A DNA stretch of 64,000 nucleotides from Halorubrum saccharovorum DSM 1137 (lineage in GTDB: Archaea > Halobacteriota > Halobacteria > Halobacteriales > Haloferacaceae), in NCBI RefSeq assembly GCF_000337915.1, contig NZ_AOJE01000021.1:66980-130979 (forward strand), given 5' to 3'. Below, piece by piece: positions 35,960 to 44,573 of the stretch; positions within the stretch are counted from its first letter, which is position 1, and each line of letters starts with the position of its first letter. The position numbers were made by a program, and so were the translations under genes. Below the pieces are notes generated by a model. It ran no database searches, had not been told where the DNA came from, and saw only the letters and a program-made list of their open reading frames with translations.

Positions 35960-38572
35960 ATGAGCACGACGACACACGACACCGCTGTTCGCGACCTGCT
36001 CGACCGGGCTCGGGCGGGCCACGAGGACGTACTGGACGGCGACGAGCGCGACCGGATCGCCGACGAGATCGAGCGCGCGCTGTACGACGGCGCCAGCCCC
36101 GACGAGGTCGCCGAGGCGACGGTCGACGCGCTCACGGCGCGCATCGAGCGCGACCCCGCCTACGACGCCGCCGCCGCCCGCGTCGCCCGGGAGGATTACT
36201 TCCGACGCGTGACCGGCGAGCGGCCGCCCGAGGGCGACGCCGCGCTCGCGGCGACGTACCGCGACTCCTTCCGCGAGGCGATCGACCGAGGGCTCGACGC
36301 CGACCTGCTCGACGAGCGGATGGGCGAGTACGACCTCGACCGCCTCGCCGACGCGATCGAGCCGGCCCGAGACGAGCTGTTCGACTACACCGCGCTCGAC
36401 ACGCTCGAACAGCGCTACTACCTCCGGGAGGCCGACGCCGAGCCGTTCGAGCTCCCGCAGGTGTTCTGGATGCGCGTCGCGATGGGCGTCGCGCTCCGAG
36501 AGGACGAGTCGGAGCGGGCGGCGCGCGCCGAGGAGTTCTACGAGGTCCTCTCCACGCTGCGGTTCGTCCACTCCACGCCGACGCTGTTCCACGCCGGGAC
36601 GACCCACCCCCAGCTCTCCTCGTGTTACCTCACGACCGTCCCCGACGACTTAGAGGGGATCTTCGACGCCTACAAGGAGCACGCCAAGCTCTCGAAGTGG
36701 TCCGGCGGGCTCGGCAACGACTGGACCCCGCTGCGGGCCGACGGCGCGCTGATCTCCTCGACCGGCGTCGAGTCGACCGGAACGGTCCCGTTCCTCAAGA
36801 TCTCTAACGACGTGACCGGGGCGATCAACCGGTCCGGAAAGCGCCGGGGCGCGGCGGCCGCCTATCTCGAAGCGTGGCACCTCGACTTCCCGTCGTTCAT
36901 CGACCTCCGGCGGAACACCGGCGACGAGCGCCGCCGCACGCACGACATGAACACCGCCGCGTGGGTGCCGGACCTGTTCATGAAGCGGGTCGAGAACGAC
37001 GAGAAGTGGACGCTGTTCTCGCCCGACGAGGTCCCCGAGCTCCACGGCACCTACGGCGAGGAGTTCGAGGCGCTGTACGAGGAGTACGAGGAAGCGGCCG
37101 AGAGCGGGGAGCTCCGCCAGCACGAGACGGTCGACGCGAGCGAGCTCTGGCGCGAGACGCTCACCCGGCTGTTCGAGACGGGCCACCCGTGGATCACGTT
37201 CAAGGACCCGTGTAACGTCCGGTCCCCGCAGGACCACGTCGGTGTCGTCAACTCCTCGAACCTCTGTACGGAGATCACGCTCAACACGAGCGAGGAGGAG
37301 ACCGCCGTCTGCAACCTCGGCTCGGTCAACCTCGCGCGCCACATGACGTTCCGCGGCGACGCGGAGGCGCATCCCGCCCCCGACGATATCGGGGTCGCGG
37401 CGCGGAGCGGCGGAGCCGAGCTCGGGGACGGGTCGGAGACCGCGGACGCCTCCCCCGACCTCGGCGTCGACGGCGAGGCCGCCGAGCTCGACGCCGAGCT
37501 GTTCGCCGACACCGCCGAGACGGCGATGCGGATGCTCGACAACGTCGTCGACCTCAACTTCTACCCGACGGATAAGGCCGAGCGCTCGAACGCGCGACAC
37601 CGCCCGATCGGGCTCGGGATGATGGGGTTCCACGAGGCGCTCCAGCTCGCCCGCGTCCCGATGAACTCCGAGCGCGCGCTCGGCTTCGCGGGGCGGGCCG
37701 GCGAGCTGCTCGGCTACCACGCGATCGACAACTCCGCGAAGCTGGCGGCCGAACGCGGCGCCTACGAGACGTTCGAGGGGTCGAAGTGGGACCGGGACGT
37801 CCTCCCGCAGGACACCCTCGACCTGCTGGCCGACGAGCGCGGCCGGGAGGTCCCGGTCGACCGCGCGGAGACGCTCGACTGGGACGCGGTCCGCGATCGG
37901 ATCGCCGAGCACGGGATGCGCAACTCCAACACCACCGCCGTGGCCCCGACGGCGACGATATCGACGATCGCCGGCACCTCGCCGTCGATCGAGCCGCTGT
38001 ACTCGAACCTCTACGTCAAATCGAACATGTCCGGCGACTTCACCGTCGTCAACGAGCGGCTCGTCGCCGACCTCAAGGCCGAGGGCCAGTGGGGCGCCGA
38101 GGCGCTCGACCGCCTGAAGTACCGCGACGGCGCGGTCGGCGACCTCGACCTGCCCGGCGAGCTCTCCGATCTGTACCGCGGCGCCTTCGAGATCGACCCG
38201 CGCCACCAGCTCCGGCTCACCGCCCGGCGCGGCGCGTGGATCGACCAGAGCCAGTCGCACAACGTCTTCTTCCCGTCGACGGACGGCTCGCTGCTCACCG
38301 ACGTGTACGAGACCGCGTGGGAGCTCGGGCTGAAGACGACCTACTACCTGCGCACGCTCGGCGCGTCGAGCATCGAACAGTCGACGCTCGACATGAGCGA
38401 GTACGACGACACGCAGTCGCGCGGGGGGGACGCCGACCGCGGGTCCGGCTTCGGCGAGGAGCCGACGTCGACCTCCGCCGAGTCCGAGAACGGTTCGGCC
38501 GACGGCTCGTCGAACACGGCGGGAGACGACCTCCCGACCGTCGAGGACCCGACCTGTGACGCCTGCCAGTAA
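35960..38572 (+). CDS. nrdA: Ribonucleotide reductase, large (catalytic) subunit
   Basis: Reduces ribonucleotides to deoxyribonucleotides for DNA synthesis. 870 residues. Active-site features: STPTLFHAG and the first redox Cys in LSSCYLTT; the catalytic NLCTEI (Cys and Glu of the C-x-E motif); the second region SNTTAVAPTATISTIAGTSPS. The tail ends in TCDACQ, a CxxC pair that re-reduces the active site. A Ser/Glu-rich flexible tail precedes it. An ~85-residue N-terminal helical extension may be a degenerate regulatory cone. It is followed by nrdB 32 bp later, giving a class I operon. Confidence 0.94.
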   Translation: MSTTTHDTAVRDLLDRARAGHEDVLDGDERDRIADEIERALYDGASPDEVAEATVDALTARIERDPAYDAAAARVAREDYFRRVTGERPPEGDAALAATYRDSFREAIDRGLDADLLDERMGEYDLDRLADAIEPARDELFDYTALDTLEQRYYLREADAEPFELPQVFWMRVAMGVALREDESERAARAEEFYEVLSTLRFVHSTPTLFHAGTTHPQLSSCYLTTVPDDLEGIFDAYKEHAKLSKWSGGLGNDWTPLRADGALISSTGVESTGTVPFLKISNDVTGAINRSGKRRGAAAAYLEAWHLDFPSFIDLRRNTGDERRRTHDMNTAAWVPDLFMKRVENDEKWTLFSPDEVPELHGTYGEEFEALYEEYEEAAESGELRQHETVDASELWRETLTRLFETGHPWITFKDPCNVRSPQDHVGVVNSSNLCTEITLNTSEEETAVCNLGSVNLARHMTFRGDAEAHPAPDDIGVAARSGGAELGDGSETADASPDLGVDGEAAELDAELFADTAETAMRMLDNVVDLNFYPTDKAERSNARHRPIGLGMMGFHEALQLARVPMNSERALGFAGRAGELLGYHAIDNSAKLAAERGAYETFEGSKWDRDVLPQDTLDLLADERGREVPVDRAETLDWDAVRDRIAEHGMRNSNTTAVAPTATISTIAGTSPSIEPLYSNLYVKSNMSGDFTVVNERLVADLKAEGQWGAEALDRLKYRDGAVGDLDLPGELSDLYRGAFEIDPRHQLRLTARRGAWIDQSQSHNVFFPSTDGSLLTDVYETAWELGLKTTYYLRTLGASSIEQSTLDMSEYDDTQSRGGDADRGSGFGEEPTSTSAESENGSADGSSNTAGDDLPTVEDPTCDACQ

Positions 38573-38604
38573 CCGTCCGAGACACGACCGACACCACACC
38601 ACCG

Positions 38605-39597
38605 ATGCCGATACTCAACACCGACAGCCAGCACGACCCGAACAAGATCCTGCCGATACAGTACGACTGGGCCCGCGAGTACTACCGGGACGGCGTCAAC
38701 AACAACTGGGTCCCCGAGGAGATTCCGATGGCGGACGACGTTCACCAGTGGGAGAGCGACGAGCTCACCGATGCGGAGCGTCGGCTCGTCGAGTGGAACC
38801 TCGGCTTCTTCTCGACCGCGGAGTCGCTGACGGCGAACAATCTCGTGTTGGCCGTCTACGACTACGTCACCGCCCCGGAGTGCCGCCAGTACCTGCTCCG
38901 GCAGGCGTACGAGGAGGCGATCCACACGGACACGTTCATCTACTGCTGTGACTCGCTCGGGTTCGAGCCGGAGTACATGTACGGGATGTACGACCGGATC
39001 CCCGCCATTCAGAAGAAAGACGAGTTCGTCGTCGACCTGACGCGCTCCATCGACGACCCGTCGTTCACGGTCGAGACCGACGACGACGTGCGCGCGCTCC
39101 TCCGGGACCTCGTCGGCTTCTACGTGATCATGGAGGGGGTCTTCTTCTACGCCGGCTTCGCGATGATGCTCGCGCTGAAGCGGCGCGGGAAGATGGTCGG
39201 CGTCGGCGAGCAGTTCGAGTACATCATGCGCGACGAGTCGCTCCACCTCAACTTCGGGATCGACCTGATCAACACGATCCGCGAGGAGCACCCGGGCGTC
39301 TGGACCGACGAGTTCGAGGCGGAGATCGACGAGCTGATCCGCGAGGCCGTCGAACTGGAGTCGACGTACGCCGAGGAGGCGTGTCCCCCGGACCTCATGG
39401 GGATGTCCGCGGAGGGGTTCGTCGAGTACGTCGAGTACATCGCGGACCGGCGGCTCACCCAACTGGGCATGGACGAGCGGTTCGGCACGGAGAACCCGTT
39501 CCCGTGGATGTCGGAGGCAGTCGACCTGAACCGCGAGGCCAACTTCTTCGAGCGGCAGGTCACCGAGTACCAGTCCGGCGGATCGCTGGACTGGTAG
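38605..39597 (+). CDS. nrdB: Ribonucleotide reductase, small subunit (class Ic-like)
   Basis: Ferritin-fold R2 subunit of 330 residues that generates the radical for NrdA. Metal ligands can be read by spacing: Glu in STAES, then 31 residues later Glu and His in EAIH, then Glu in the MEGVFFYAGF helix, and ESLHLNFG. The position of the radical Tyr (four after the His) is Phe: EAIHTDTF. The first ligand, Asp in E. coli, is Glu. Both are hallmarks of the class Ic group (Chlamydia type, Mn/Fe). ATG 38605 directly follows nrdA. Confidence 0.92.
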   Translation: MPILNTDSQHDPNKILPIQYDWAREYYRDGVNNNWVPEEIPMADDVHQWESDELTDAERRLVEWNLGFFSTAESLTANNLVLAVYDYVTAPECRQYLLRQAYEEAIHTDTFIYCCDSLGFEPEYMYGMYDRIPAIQKKDEFVVDLTRSIDDPSFTVETDDDVRALLRDLVGFYVIMEGVFFYAGFAMMLALKRRGKMVGVGEQFEYIMRDESLHLNFGIDLINTIREEHPGVWTDEFEAEIDELIREAVELESTYAEEACPPDLMGMSAEGFVEYVEYIADRRLTQLGMDERFGTENPFPWMSEAVDLNREANFFERQVTEYQSGGSLDW

Positions 39598-39637
39598 GGC
39601 GCCGCAGACGACCGGCCGGTGACCCGTGACCGGCGAC

Positions 39638-39727
39638 CGCCCGTTCGACCCGCGTCCCGCTCAGTCGCCCGTTCGACCCGCGTCCCGCTCAGTCGCCCGT
39701 TCGACTCGCGTCCCGCTCAGTCGCCCG
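39638..39727. repeat. Three 28-bp tandem repeats after nrdB
   Basis: Unit CGCCCGTTCGACCCGCGTCC plus CGCTCAGT occurs three times (39638, 39666, 39694), the third with one change, plus a partial copy. The last unit overlaps the stop of the convergent SPFH gene. It is likely a slippage product at transcript ends. Confidence 0.75.
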
Positions 39728-40946
39728 GCCGCTCGCTTTCGGTCTCCAGTTCGATGTCGCGGTCGGCCTCGCGGGCCCGCTCTTCCTGCCGGTCCAGCTC
39801 GACGTCGCGGGCCGTGTCCGCGTCGCGCGTCTCGTCGGTTCGCAGGTCGCTGTCGGCCACCGTGTCGAGCTGTTCGAGGGCGCTCTCGATGTCCTCCAAC
39901 CCGAGGAGCTTCTCGGTCTCCTCGTCGAACTCCTTCCCCTCTAACCCCTCCATCTGTTGCACGTCGGAGCCGGAGAGGGCCTTGCCGTAGCGGCCGACGA
40001 GGCTGGTGAGCTCCTGGGGGAGCACGAAGGTGGTGGACTCGCCTTTGCCGATCTCTTCGAGAGTCTCCATCCCGCGCTCGATGATGGCGCGCTCGCCCAT
40101 CGACTCGGCCGAGCGGGCGCGGAGAACGGTGGAGATCGCGTCCCCCTGCGCTTCGAGGATCTGGCTCTGCTTTTCACCCTGTGCGCGGATGATGTTCGAC
40201 TGCTTGTCACCCTCGGCCTGCTCGATCGCCGAGCGGCGTTCCCCCTGCGCTTCGAGGATCATCGCGCGGCGACGGCGCTCGGCGCCGGTCTGTTGCTCCA
40301 TCGCGCGCTGGACCTCCTGCGAGGGGCTCACTTCGCGGACCTCGACCGCCTCGACGCGGATCCCCCACTCGTCGGTCGGCTCGTCTAACTCCTCGTTGAT
40401 GCGGTCGTTGATCTGGTCGCGCCGGGAGAGCGTGTCGTCGAGCTCCATGTCGCCGAGGACGGCGCGGAGGGTGGTCTGCGCGAGGTTCGAGACGGCGTTC
40501 TTGTAGTCGTCCACTTCGAGAAAGGCCTTCTTGGCGTCCATCACCTTGATGTAGACGACCGCGTCCGCGGTCACCGGCGAGTTGTCCCGCGTGATCGCCG
40601 ACTGGCTCGGCACGTCGATCGTCTGGGTCCGCATGTCGAACGCGTACGTGCGGGAGACGAACGGCGGGATGAGGTGGACGCCCGGTTCGAGCAGCTTCCG
40701 GTACTCCCCGAACACTGTGAGCGCCTCCTTGTCGTAGGCGTCGACGATCTCGACCGCGCTGACGACCGTCACCGCCGCGACCAGCACCGCGAGCGCACCG
40801 ACCCCGTAGACGAGGCTCTGGCTGAGGAGGGCGAAGCCGACGAGGAGCGCGCCGGCGAGCGCCGTGTACCGCCAGACGGCGTCCGGGATCGATCCCGTCG
40901 CCTCCCCGATCTCGAAGGCGTCACCGCGCGGACCTTGTGTTCCCAT
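39717..40946 (-). CDS. SPFH/band 7 (stomatin-prohibitin-like) membrane protein
   Basis: ~409 residues. Two N-terminal hydrophobic segments are followed by the band 7 domain (VEIVDAYDKEALTVFGEYRKLLEPGVHLIPP), then a long alanine/glutamate/glutamine coiled coil built on EAQGERRSA, EQAEGDKQS, RAQGEKQSQ repeats. The C-terminal tail is very acidic with Arg and Asp (RDADTARDVELDRQEERARE). Such proteins oligomerise into membrane rings or scaffolds. ATG 40946 is chosen; a GTG two codons upstream is possible. No NfeD partner gene is next to it. Confidence 0.9.
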   Translation of the reverse strand: MGTQGPRGDAFEIGEATGSIPDAVWRYTALAGALLVGFALLSQSLVYGVGALAVLVAAVTVVSAVEIVDAYDKEALTVFGEYRKLLEPGVHLIPPFVSRTYAFDMRTQTIDVPSQSAITRDNSPVTADAVVYIKVMDAKKAFLEVDDYKNAVSNLAQTTLRAVLGDMELDDTLSRRDQINDRINEELDEPTDEWGIRVEAVEVREVSPSQEVQRAMEQQTGAERRRRAMILEAQGERRSAIEQAEGDKQSNIIRAQGEKQSQILEAQGDAISTVLRARSAESMGERAIIERGMETLEEIGKGESTTFVLPQELTSLVGRYGKALSGSDVQQMEGLEGKEFDEETEKLLGLEDIESALEQLDTVADSDLRTDETRDADTARDVELDRQEERAREADRDIELETESERPGD

Positions 40947-41120
40947 AGACACAGTTACGGCCCGACGCTGTTAACGGTTGGCACGAGAGGGGTCGCACGG
41001 CCCGAAATTGCCGGGATGTCTCCGTGGAATACCCGACCCCGCCGGGGTCCGCCTCCGAGATACCGGAAACGTCCGCAACGGTCGGGCGGCTTTAAGCGCT
41101 CGGCGCGCGCACGCCCAGGT

Positions 41121-42425
41121 ATGCCAGCCGACGAGGACGACATCGATCACGAGTTCCGCACGCGAAGCGTCCACGCGGGATCGGACCCGGACCCGGCGAC
41201 CGGCGCGCGCGCCACGCCCATCTATCAGACGACCTCCTACGAGTTCGAGGACGCCGATCACGCCGCCCGGCTGTTCGGGCTGGAGGAGGCTGGCAACGTC
41301 TACTCGCGGATCATGAACCCGACGAACGCCGCCTTAGAAGAGCGGATCGCCTCCCTCGAGAACGGCGTGGGCGCGGTCGCCACCTCCTCCGGGATGGCGG
41401 CGTTCGATCTGGCGACGTTCATGCTCGCGAGCGCGGGCGACAACGTCGTCTCGTCGTCCGCGCTGTACGGCGGCACCTACACCTACCTCACGCACTCGGT
41501 CGAGCGCCGCGGGGTCTCGACGCGGTTCGTCGACCCGCTCGACTACGAGGGGTACGCCGACGCGATCGACGAGGACACCGCCTACGTCCACCTCGAAACG
41601 ATCGGCAACCCCGCCTTGGTCACGCCCGACATCGAGCGGATCGCCGACATCGCTCACGACCACGGCGTCCCGCTGTTCGTCGACAACACGTTCGCGACGC
41701 CGTACCTCTGCCGCCCCCTCGACCACGGCGCGGACCTCGTCTGGGAGTCGACGACGAAGTGGCTCACCGGCAACGGCACCACCGTCGGCGGCGTCCTCGT
41801 CGACGGCGGGTCGTTCCCGTGGGCAGACTACCCCGAGAAGTATCCCGAGATCGCGCAGGACAACCCCGCGTACCACGGGATCAACTACGTCGAGGCGTTC
41901 GGTGACGCCGCGTTCACCTTCGCGGCGGTCACCCGCGGCCTGCGCGACCTGGGGGACCAGCAGTCCCCGTTCGACGCGTGGAACACGCTTCAGCAGACCG
42001 AGTCGCTCCCGCTGCGGATGGACCGCCACTGCGAGAACGCCGGGATCGTCGCGGAGTACCTCGCCGAGCACGACGACGTGGCGTGGGTGAACTACCCCGG
42101 GCTGGAGAGCCACGAGACCCACGAGGAGGCCAGCGAGTACCTGGAAGGCGGCTACGGCGGCATGATCACCTTCGGGCTGGAGGGCGGCTACGAGGCCGCG
42201 AAGGGGACCGTCGAGAACGCGGACCTCGCCTCGCTGCTCGCGAACGTGGGCGACGCGAAGACGCTCGTCATCCACCCGGCGTCGACGACCCACCAGCAGT
42301 TGACGGAGGAAGAGCAGGAGGCCGCCGGCGTCACCGGCGACATGGTGCGGCTCTCGGTCGGTATCGAGGACCCGGCAGACATCGTCGCCGACCTCGAAGC
42401 GGCGATCGAGCGCGCGTCGGCGTAG
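41121..42425 (+). CDS. O-acetylhomoserine sulfhydrylase (MetY-type PLP enzyme)
   Basis: Cys/Met metabolism PLP family, 434 residues. It has RTRSVHAGSDPDPATGARATPIYQT, YSRIMNPTNAALEERIASLE and LYGGTYTYL; the PLP lysine is in ESTTKWLTGNGTTVGG. The 430-residue length and YGGTYTYLTH pattern favour O-acetylhomoserine sulfhydrylase over cystathionine gamma-synthase (about 380). The ATG at 41121 gives a short acidic N-terminus. The upstream metX partner is not in the window. Confidence 0.88.
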   Translation: MPADEDDIDHEFRTRSVHAGSDPDPATGARATPIYQTTSYEFEDADHAARLFGLEEAGNVYSRIMNPTNAALEERIASLENGVGAVATSSGMAAFDLATFMLASAGDNVVSSSALYGGTYTYLTHSVERRGVSTRFVDPLDYEGYADAIDEDTAYVHLETIGNPALVTPDIERIADIAHDHGVPLFVDNTFATPYLCRPLDHGADLVWESTTKWLTGNGTTVGGVLVDGGSFPWADYPEKYPEIAQDNPAYHGINYVEAFGDAAFTFAAVTRGLRDLGDQQSPFDAWNTLQQTESLPLRMDRHCENAGIVAEYLAEHDDVAWVNYPGLESHETHEEASEYLEGGYGGMITFGLEGGYEAAKGTVENADLASLLANVGDAKTLVIHPASTTHQQLTEEEQEAAGVTGDMVRLSVGIEDPADIVADLEAAIERASA

Positions 42426-42450
42426 ATCGGCCGCGGGGCGGCCTCTCTCC

Positions 42451-43281
42451 TTACAAGTCGTCGGCGTCGAACTTCCAGAGCCCGACCAGCGGCGGCGCGA
42501 TCGTCCAGAACACCAGCATCGACACCGCCGAGACCTGGTGGTTGACGACCTCGCCCGAGAACAGCCGACCGCTGAGGAACGCGTTGGACAGCAGCTCGAC
42601 CCCGGTTATCGGGTTCGCGACCTGCAGGAACACGCCGATCTGCTGTTGGGAGACCGGCAGGGGGTTGAGCAGCCCCGCGTCGCCCGCGGCGTTGAGGAAC
42701 TGGCCGGTGACCGCGCCCCAGAGCATCACGAACAGGACGTAGATCGCGACCCCGCCGATCAGCGCGCGCCGCTGCGTGGACGCGGCCGCCGAACAGCCGG
42801 TCGCGATCGCGACGAAGACGACGCCGAGGACCGCGGCGAAGACGGTGTACCCGAGGTACGAACCGACGTTGAACGCCTGGATGTACCCGAGCTGAGAGAG
42901 CGCGAGCAACACGAGCGCCGGGAGGAGGAAGCCGGAGAACACCGCGAGCGACAGCGCGGCTCCCCGCCCGACCACCTTTCCGAAGACCACGTCGGCGCGC
43001 GAGTGCGGCAGCGACAGGAGCAACTTCAGCGATCCCGACTCGCGCTCGCCGCTGACGGCGTTGTACCCGACGACGACGCCCACGAGCGGGACGAGCGTCG
43101 TCACCAGGAAGGGACCGACGGCGGCGCTCAACAGGAACTCCGTCGCGAACTGCTCTCCAGGGGGCGCGAAGACGTACGCGAACACGGCGACGAGCAGCGA
43201 GAACAGCGCCACGAGGATCAGCATTCCGCGGGAGCGCACCGTGTCGTGGAAGTCCTTCTCAGCGATGGCGGGGAGGCTCAT
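42451..43281 (-). CDS. ABC-2 type transporter permease
   Basis: 276 residues with six hydrophobic segments. The opening (MSLPAIAEKDFHDTVRSRGMLILVALFSLLVA) and the loop NAVSGERESGSLKLLLSLPHSRADV are typical for NosY-type permeases. It overlaps the ATPase gene by 4 bp and forms an exporter with it. The substrate is unknown; no copper or nitrous oxide gene is nearby. Confidence 0.88.
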   Translation of the reverse strand: MSLPAIAEKDFHDTVRSRGMLILVALFSLLVAVFAYVFAPPGEQFATEFLLSAAVGPFLVTTLVPLVGVVVGYNAVSGERESGSLKLLLSLPHSRADVVFGKVVGRGAALSLAVFSGFLLPALVLLALSQLGYIQAFNVGSYLGYTVFAAVLGVVFVAIATGCSAAASTQRRALIGGVAIYVLFVMLWGAVTGQFLNAAGDAGLLNPLPVSQQQIGVFLQVANPITGVELLSNAFLSGRLFSGEVVNHQVSAVSMLVFWTIAPPLVGLWKFDADDL

Positions 43282-44279
43282 CGGTCCACCTCCTCGGCGT
43301 CGGCCGCGTCGTCATCGCTTCCACCCTCCCTCTCTTCACCCGGCGCGTCGCCCTCCGTATACGCCAAGAAGAGGTCTTCGAGCGACGCCTCGCGGGTGTG
43401 GAAGTCGGCGACCGCGACGCCGGCGTCCTCCAGCGCGCCGATGACCCGCGTCTTCGCGCCGTCGGCGCAGCTCACGACGAGCGCGTCGCCGTCGCGGTCG
43501 ACGCGACTCACGCCGTCGAGGTCGCGGACCGCGTCGACGGCGGCATCGCCCGCGCCGCCCGCCTCGCTCGCGCCGTTCGCGCCGCCGGCGATCGCGATCT
43601 CCAGCGTCTCCTCGCCGCCGACGGCCTCGCGGAGCCCCTCCACGGAGTCCTCGGCGACGAGCTCGCCCGCCCTGAGGATGCCGACGCGGTCGCAGACGGC
43701 CTCGACCTGTTCGAGGATGTGCGAGGAAAAGAAGACCGTCGCGCCGCGGTCGGCCTCGGTCCGGACGATCTCGCGCATCTCCTTCGCGCCCGCCGGGTCC
43801 AGCCCGGAGGACGGCTCGTCGAGGATGAGCAGGTCGGGGTCGCCCGCGAGCGCCATCGCGAGGGCGAGGCGCTGGCGCATCCCCTTCGAGTAGCCGCCGG
43901 CCTTGCGGTCGGCGTCGCCGAGGAGCCCCACGCGGTCGAGGAGGTCGTCCGGGTCGTCGTCGGCCTCCTTCGATCGGACCGCGAACTCGACGTGTTGCCG
44001 CCCCGTGAGCCGGTCGTACACGGCGAATCCGTCGGGGAGCACCCCGGTCCGCTGGCGGATCGAGACGCCGTCGGCGGTGGCGTCGCGTCCGAGCACGCGC
44101 ACCGTCCCCTCGGTCGGCCGGACCAGGTCGAGCACCATGTCGATGGTCGTCGACTTGCCGGCGCCGTTCGGGCCGAGGAAACCGTACACCTCACCCTCTT
44201 CGACGGTGAGATCAAGGCCGCGAACGGCCGTGACGTCGGCGAACTCCTTCGTCACGCCCCGCAGTTCGATGGCGGTCAT
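43278..44279 (-). CDS. ABC transporter ATP-binding protein
   Basis: 333 residues. Walker A is GPNGAGKST, the signature is YSKGMRQRLALAMAL (a Lys-Gly variant of SGGQ), and Walker B is LLILDEPSSGLDPAGAKE. The C-terminal ~100 residues form the DUF4162-like tail, with an Ala/Gly-rich insert GGANGASEAGGAG that looks like a slippage-prone repeat. It is translated first, then the permease (4-bp overlap). Confidence 0.9.
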   Translation of the reverse strand: MTAIELRGVTKEFADVTAVRGLDLTVEEGEVYGFLGPNGAGKSTTIDMVLDLVRPTEGTVRVLGRDATADGVSIRQRTGVLPDGFAVYDRLTGRQHVEFAVRSKEADDDPDDLLDRVGLLGDADRKAGGYSKGMRQRLALAMALAGDPDLLILDEPSSGLDPAGAKEMREIVRTEADRGATVFFSSHILEQVEAVCDRVGILRAGELVAEDSVEGLREAVGGEETLEIAIAGGANGASEAGGAGDAAVDAVRDLDGVSRVDRDGDALVVSCADGAKTRVIGALEDAGVAVADFHTREASLEDLFLAYTEGDAPGEEREGGSDDDAADAEEVDR

Positions 44280-44406
44280 ACCGCCCCGTTGCCGCGTCGC
44301 CGGATAAAGGGTTGCGGGTCGTGACCGCGAGCTGCGAAGGGTTAGCGGGGTGGCGAAGCCGACGGTGACACGAGTCGGGCGCTCGCGGCGCCCGCCGTCT
44401 CGAGTG

Positions 44407-44422
44407 AACTGATTGTTCAGTT
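44407..44422. promoter_or_regulatory. AACTGA-TTGT-TCAGTT palindrome
   Basis: A 6-bp inverted repeat with a 4-nt spacer in the gap between the ABC operon and gntP. It lies upstream of AT-rich DNA (GAATACGTATTAGATATATG). A partial match to one arm (CAACTGAACA) occurs in the amt leader near 18770. It may be an operator. Confidence 0.4.
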
Positions 44423-44573
44423 GAAGTAAAGAATACGTATTAGATATATGACTATTATGCGGATGTCGACGTCACCGCGCCGTCGAAGATCTCGCGCGTC
44501 TCGATGATGCAGAAAAACACTAGACAGAGGCCCGATTTCCCGTCTTCGAAAATTTTAATTATTTATCTACAGC

